Assembly: GCA_037968855.1 (NCBI GenBank)
Contig: JBBKWH010000031.1
Coordinates: forward strand, 1-6,916
Length of the DNA stretch: 6,916 nt
DNA from: JBBKWH01 sp037968855
Lineage (GTDB): Bacteria; Pseudomonadota; Gammaproteobacteria; Pseudomonadales; Moraxellaceae
Reading direction: 5' to 3'
In this document: one piece after another, positions 6,209-6,916 of the stretch
Layout: the number at the start of each line of letters is the position of its first letter
How positions within the stretch are numbered: position 1 is the first letter of the stretch
The notes under the pieces: model-generated
Database searches by the model: none
What the model was told of the DNA's origin: nothing
Seen by the model: only the letters and a program-made list of their open reading frames with translations
Made by a program: the position numbers and the translations under genes

Positions 6209-6916
6209 TCAGGTACCCAGCACATTACGTTTTGCACCTGTTCTGATGTGGGTGGTGTACAAGGTCAAGCCAGTAAAGGCGATCCCACCAACCAGATTGC
6301 CCAGTGCAGTCGGAATCTCATTCCAGATAAAATAATCACCAACAGAGAAGTTTCCACCCATGATTAAACCAAATGGAAACAAGAACATATTCACCACGGA
6401 ATGCTCAAAACCCATAAAGAAGAACAACATGATTGGCATCCACATCGCCAACACTTTACCGCTGACCGAAGTGGAGACCATTGCACCAACCACACCCAGC
6501 GACACCATCCAGTTGCACAACATGCCGCGAATAAAAATGGTAAACCAACCGGCTGTGCCGTATTGGGCATAGCCCACAGTGCGCGCCTCACCGATATGGG
6601 CAATCTTGTCACCCACGGCACCAGCCTCGGCATTAAAGCCATAGGTAAAGATAAACGCCATCATAAAGGCCACGGTCAGCGCACCGGCAAAGTTACCCAA
6701 AAACACCAAGCCCCAGTTGCGCAAAATTCCGCCCCACGTCACACCTGCACGCTTGTCTAACCATGCCAACGGCGTGAGCATAAATACGCCTGTCAATAAG
6801 TCAAAACCCATCAAATACAACATACAAAAGCCAATCGGGAACAAAATCGCCCCGATCAAAAACACACCCGTTTGCACCGCAACAGTAATGGCAAACACCG
6901 CTGCCAACGCAAGGAT
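6209..6916 (-). CDS. Formate/nitrite transporter family channel (5' end outside window)
   Basis: FNT proteins (FocA, NirC, HSC) are inner-membrane pentameric channels for small monovalent anions such as formate, nitrite and hydrosulfide. The visible 235 residues run off the right edge, so about 45-50 N-terminal residues of a protein usually near 280 are missing. The TTG at 6907 is probably an internal Leu, as the frame continues upstream (Ile-Leu-Ala). Counting from the edge, FDLLTG carries the omega-loop Thr near residue 42, the conserved pore His is His172 (GFEHSVVNMF), and the family motif NEIPTALGNLVGG lies at 199-211. Several hydrophobic helices are evident. The Thr-to-His distance is about a dozen residues longer than in E. 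coli FocA, placing extra residues in the loop around 93-120 (NAEAGAVGDKIAHIGEAR). The next gene is cynS, which makes cyanate, nitrite or bicarbonate candidate substrates. Family motifs alone cannot choose among them. Confidence 0.92.
   Translation of the reverse strand: MLALAAVFAITVAVQTGVFLIGAILFPIGFCMLYLMGFDLLTGVFMLTPLAWLDKRAGVTWGGILRNWGLVFLGNFAGALTVAFMMAFIFTYGFNAEAGAVGDKIAHIGEARTVGYAQYGTAGWFTIFIRGMLCNWMVSLGVVGAMVSTSVSGKVLAMWMPIMLFFFMGFEHSVVNMFLFPFGLIMGGNFSVGDYFIWNEIPTALGNLVGGIAFTGLTLYTTHIRTGAKRNVLGT

Noticed and set aside
6391..6760. Open frames on both strands inside the channel gene
   Set aside because: They are shadows of a clearly recognisable FNT protein, have no family resemblance and no good ribosome site.
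6905..6907. TTG at 6907 as the start of the channel
   Set aside because: The frame continues upstream with hydrophobic residues and the protein would lack its first helix, so the gene is cut by the window edge.

Overview
The window looks like ordinary chromosome from a Gram-negative proteobacterium, most likely a gammaproteobacterium (Pseudomonadales/Moraxellaceae would fit). This rests on a PrpF-type methylcitrate-pathway protein, a PP2C-kinase fusion beside cyanase and a formate/nitrite-type channel, compact gene packing and base composition near 50% GC by eye. The genus cannot be fixed from sequence reading alone. No rRNA, tRNA, CRISPR array, insertion sequence, integrase or phage gene is visible. 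All six genes look intact apart from two cut by the window edges. No gap between genes exceeds about 150 bases.

Left edge (1-1077, + strand): the 3' part of prpF, the 2-methylaconitate isomerase of the AcnD/PrpF version of the methylcitrate cycle. It is closed by a strong hairpin (1121-1157) that acts as a probable terminator. A near-consensus promoter (-35 TTGTCA, 17-base spacer, -10 TATACT) begins three bases after that stem.

Middle (1227-3819, + strand): a two-gene operon. The first gene encodes a 402-residue membrane-anchored protein with alpha/beta-hydrolase features and a Cys where the nucleophile Ser would normally sit (GHCYG). The second encodes a soluble cytochrome P450 of 464 residues with all core heme and I-helix motifs. 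The frames overlap by 11 bases, so the two are probably made together and may act on the same, presumably hydrophobic, substrate. This pair is the least explained part of the window. No ferredoxin or reductase gene lies beside it.

Right half (6916-3816, - strand): a formate/nitrite-transporter-family channel (cut by the right edge), then cynS (cyanase), then an intrinsic terminator. After that comes a separate gene, with its own probable promoter, for a PP2C phosphatase fused to a Ser/Thr kinase with a C-terminal membrane anchor. The channel and cyanase suggest uptake and breakdown of a small anion (cyanate, nitrite or formate) as part of nitrogen or carbon use. The kinase/phosphatase may regulate membrane transport or nitrogen assimilation. 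The kinase and P450 genes converge and overlap by four bases, with a GC-rich dyad across both stop codons.

I found no clear sign of a wholly new system. The best candidates for follow-up are the hydrolase-like/P450 pair and the channel-cyanase-kinase/phosphatase neighbourhood.
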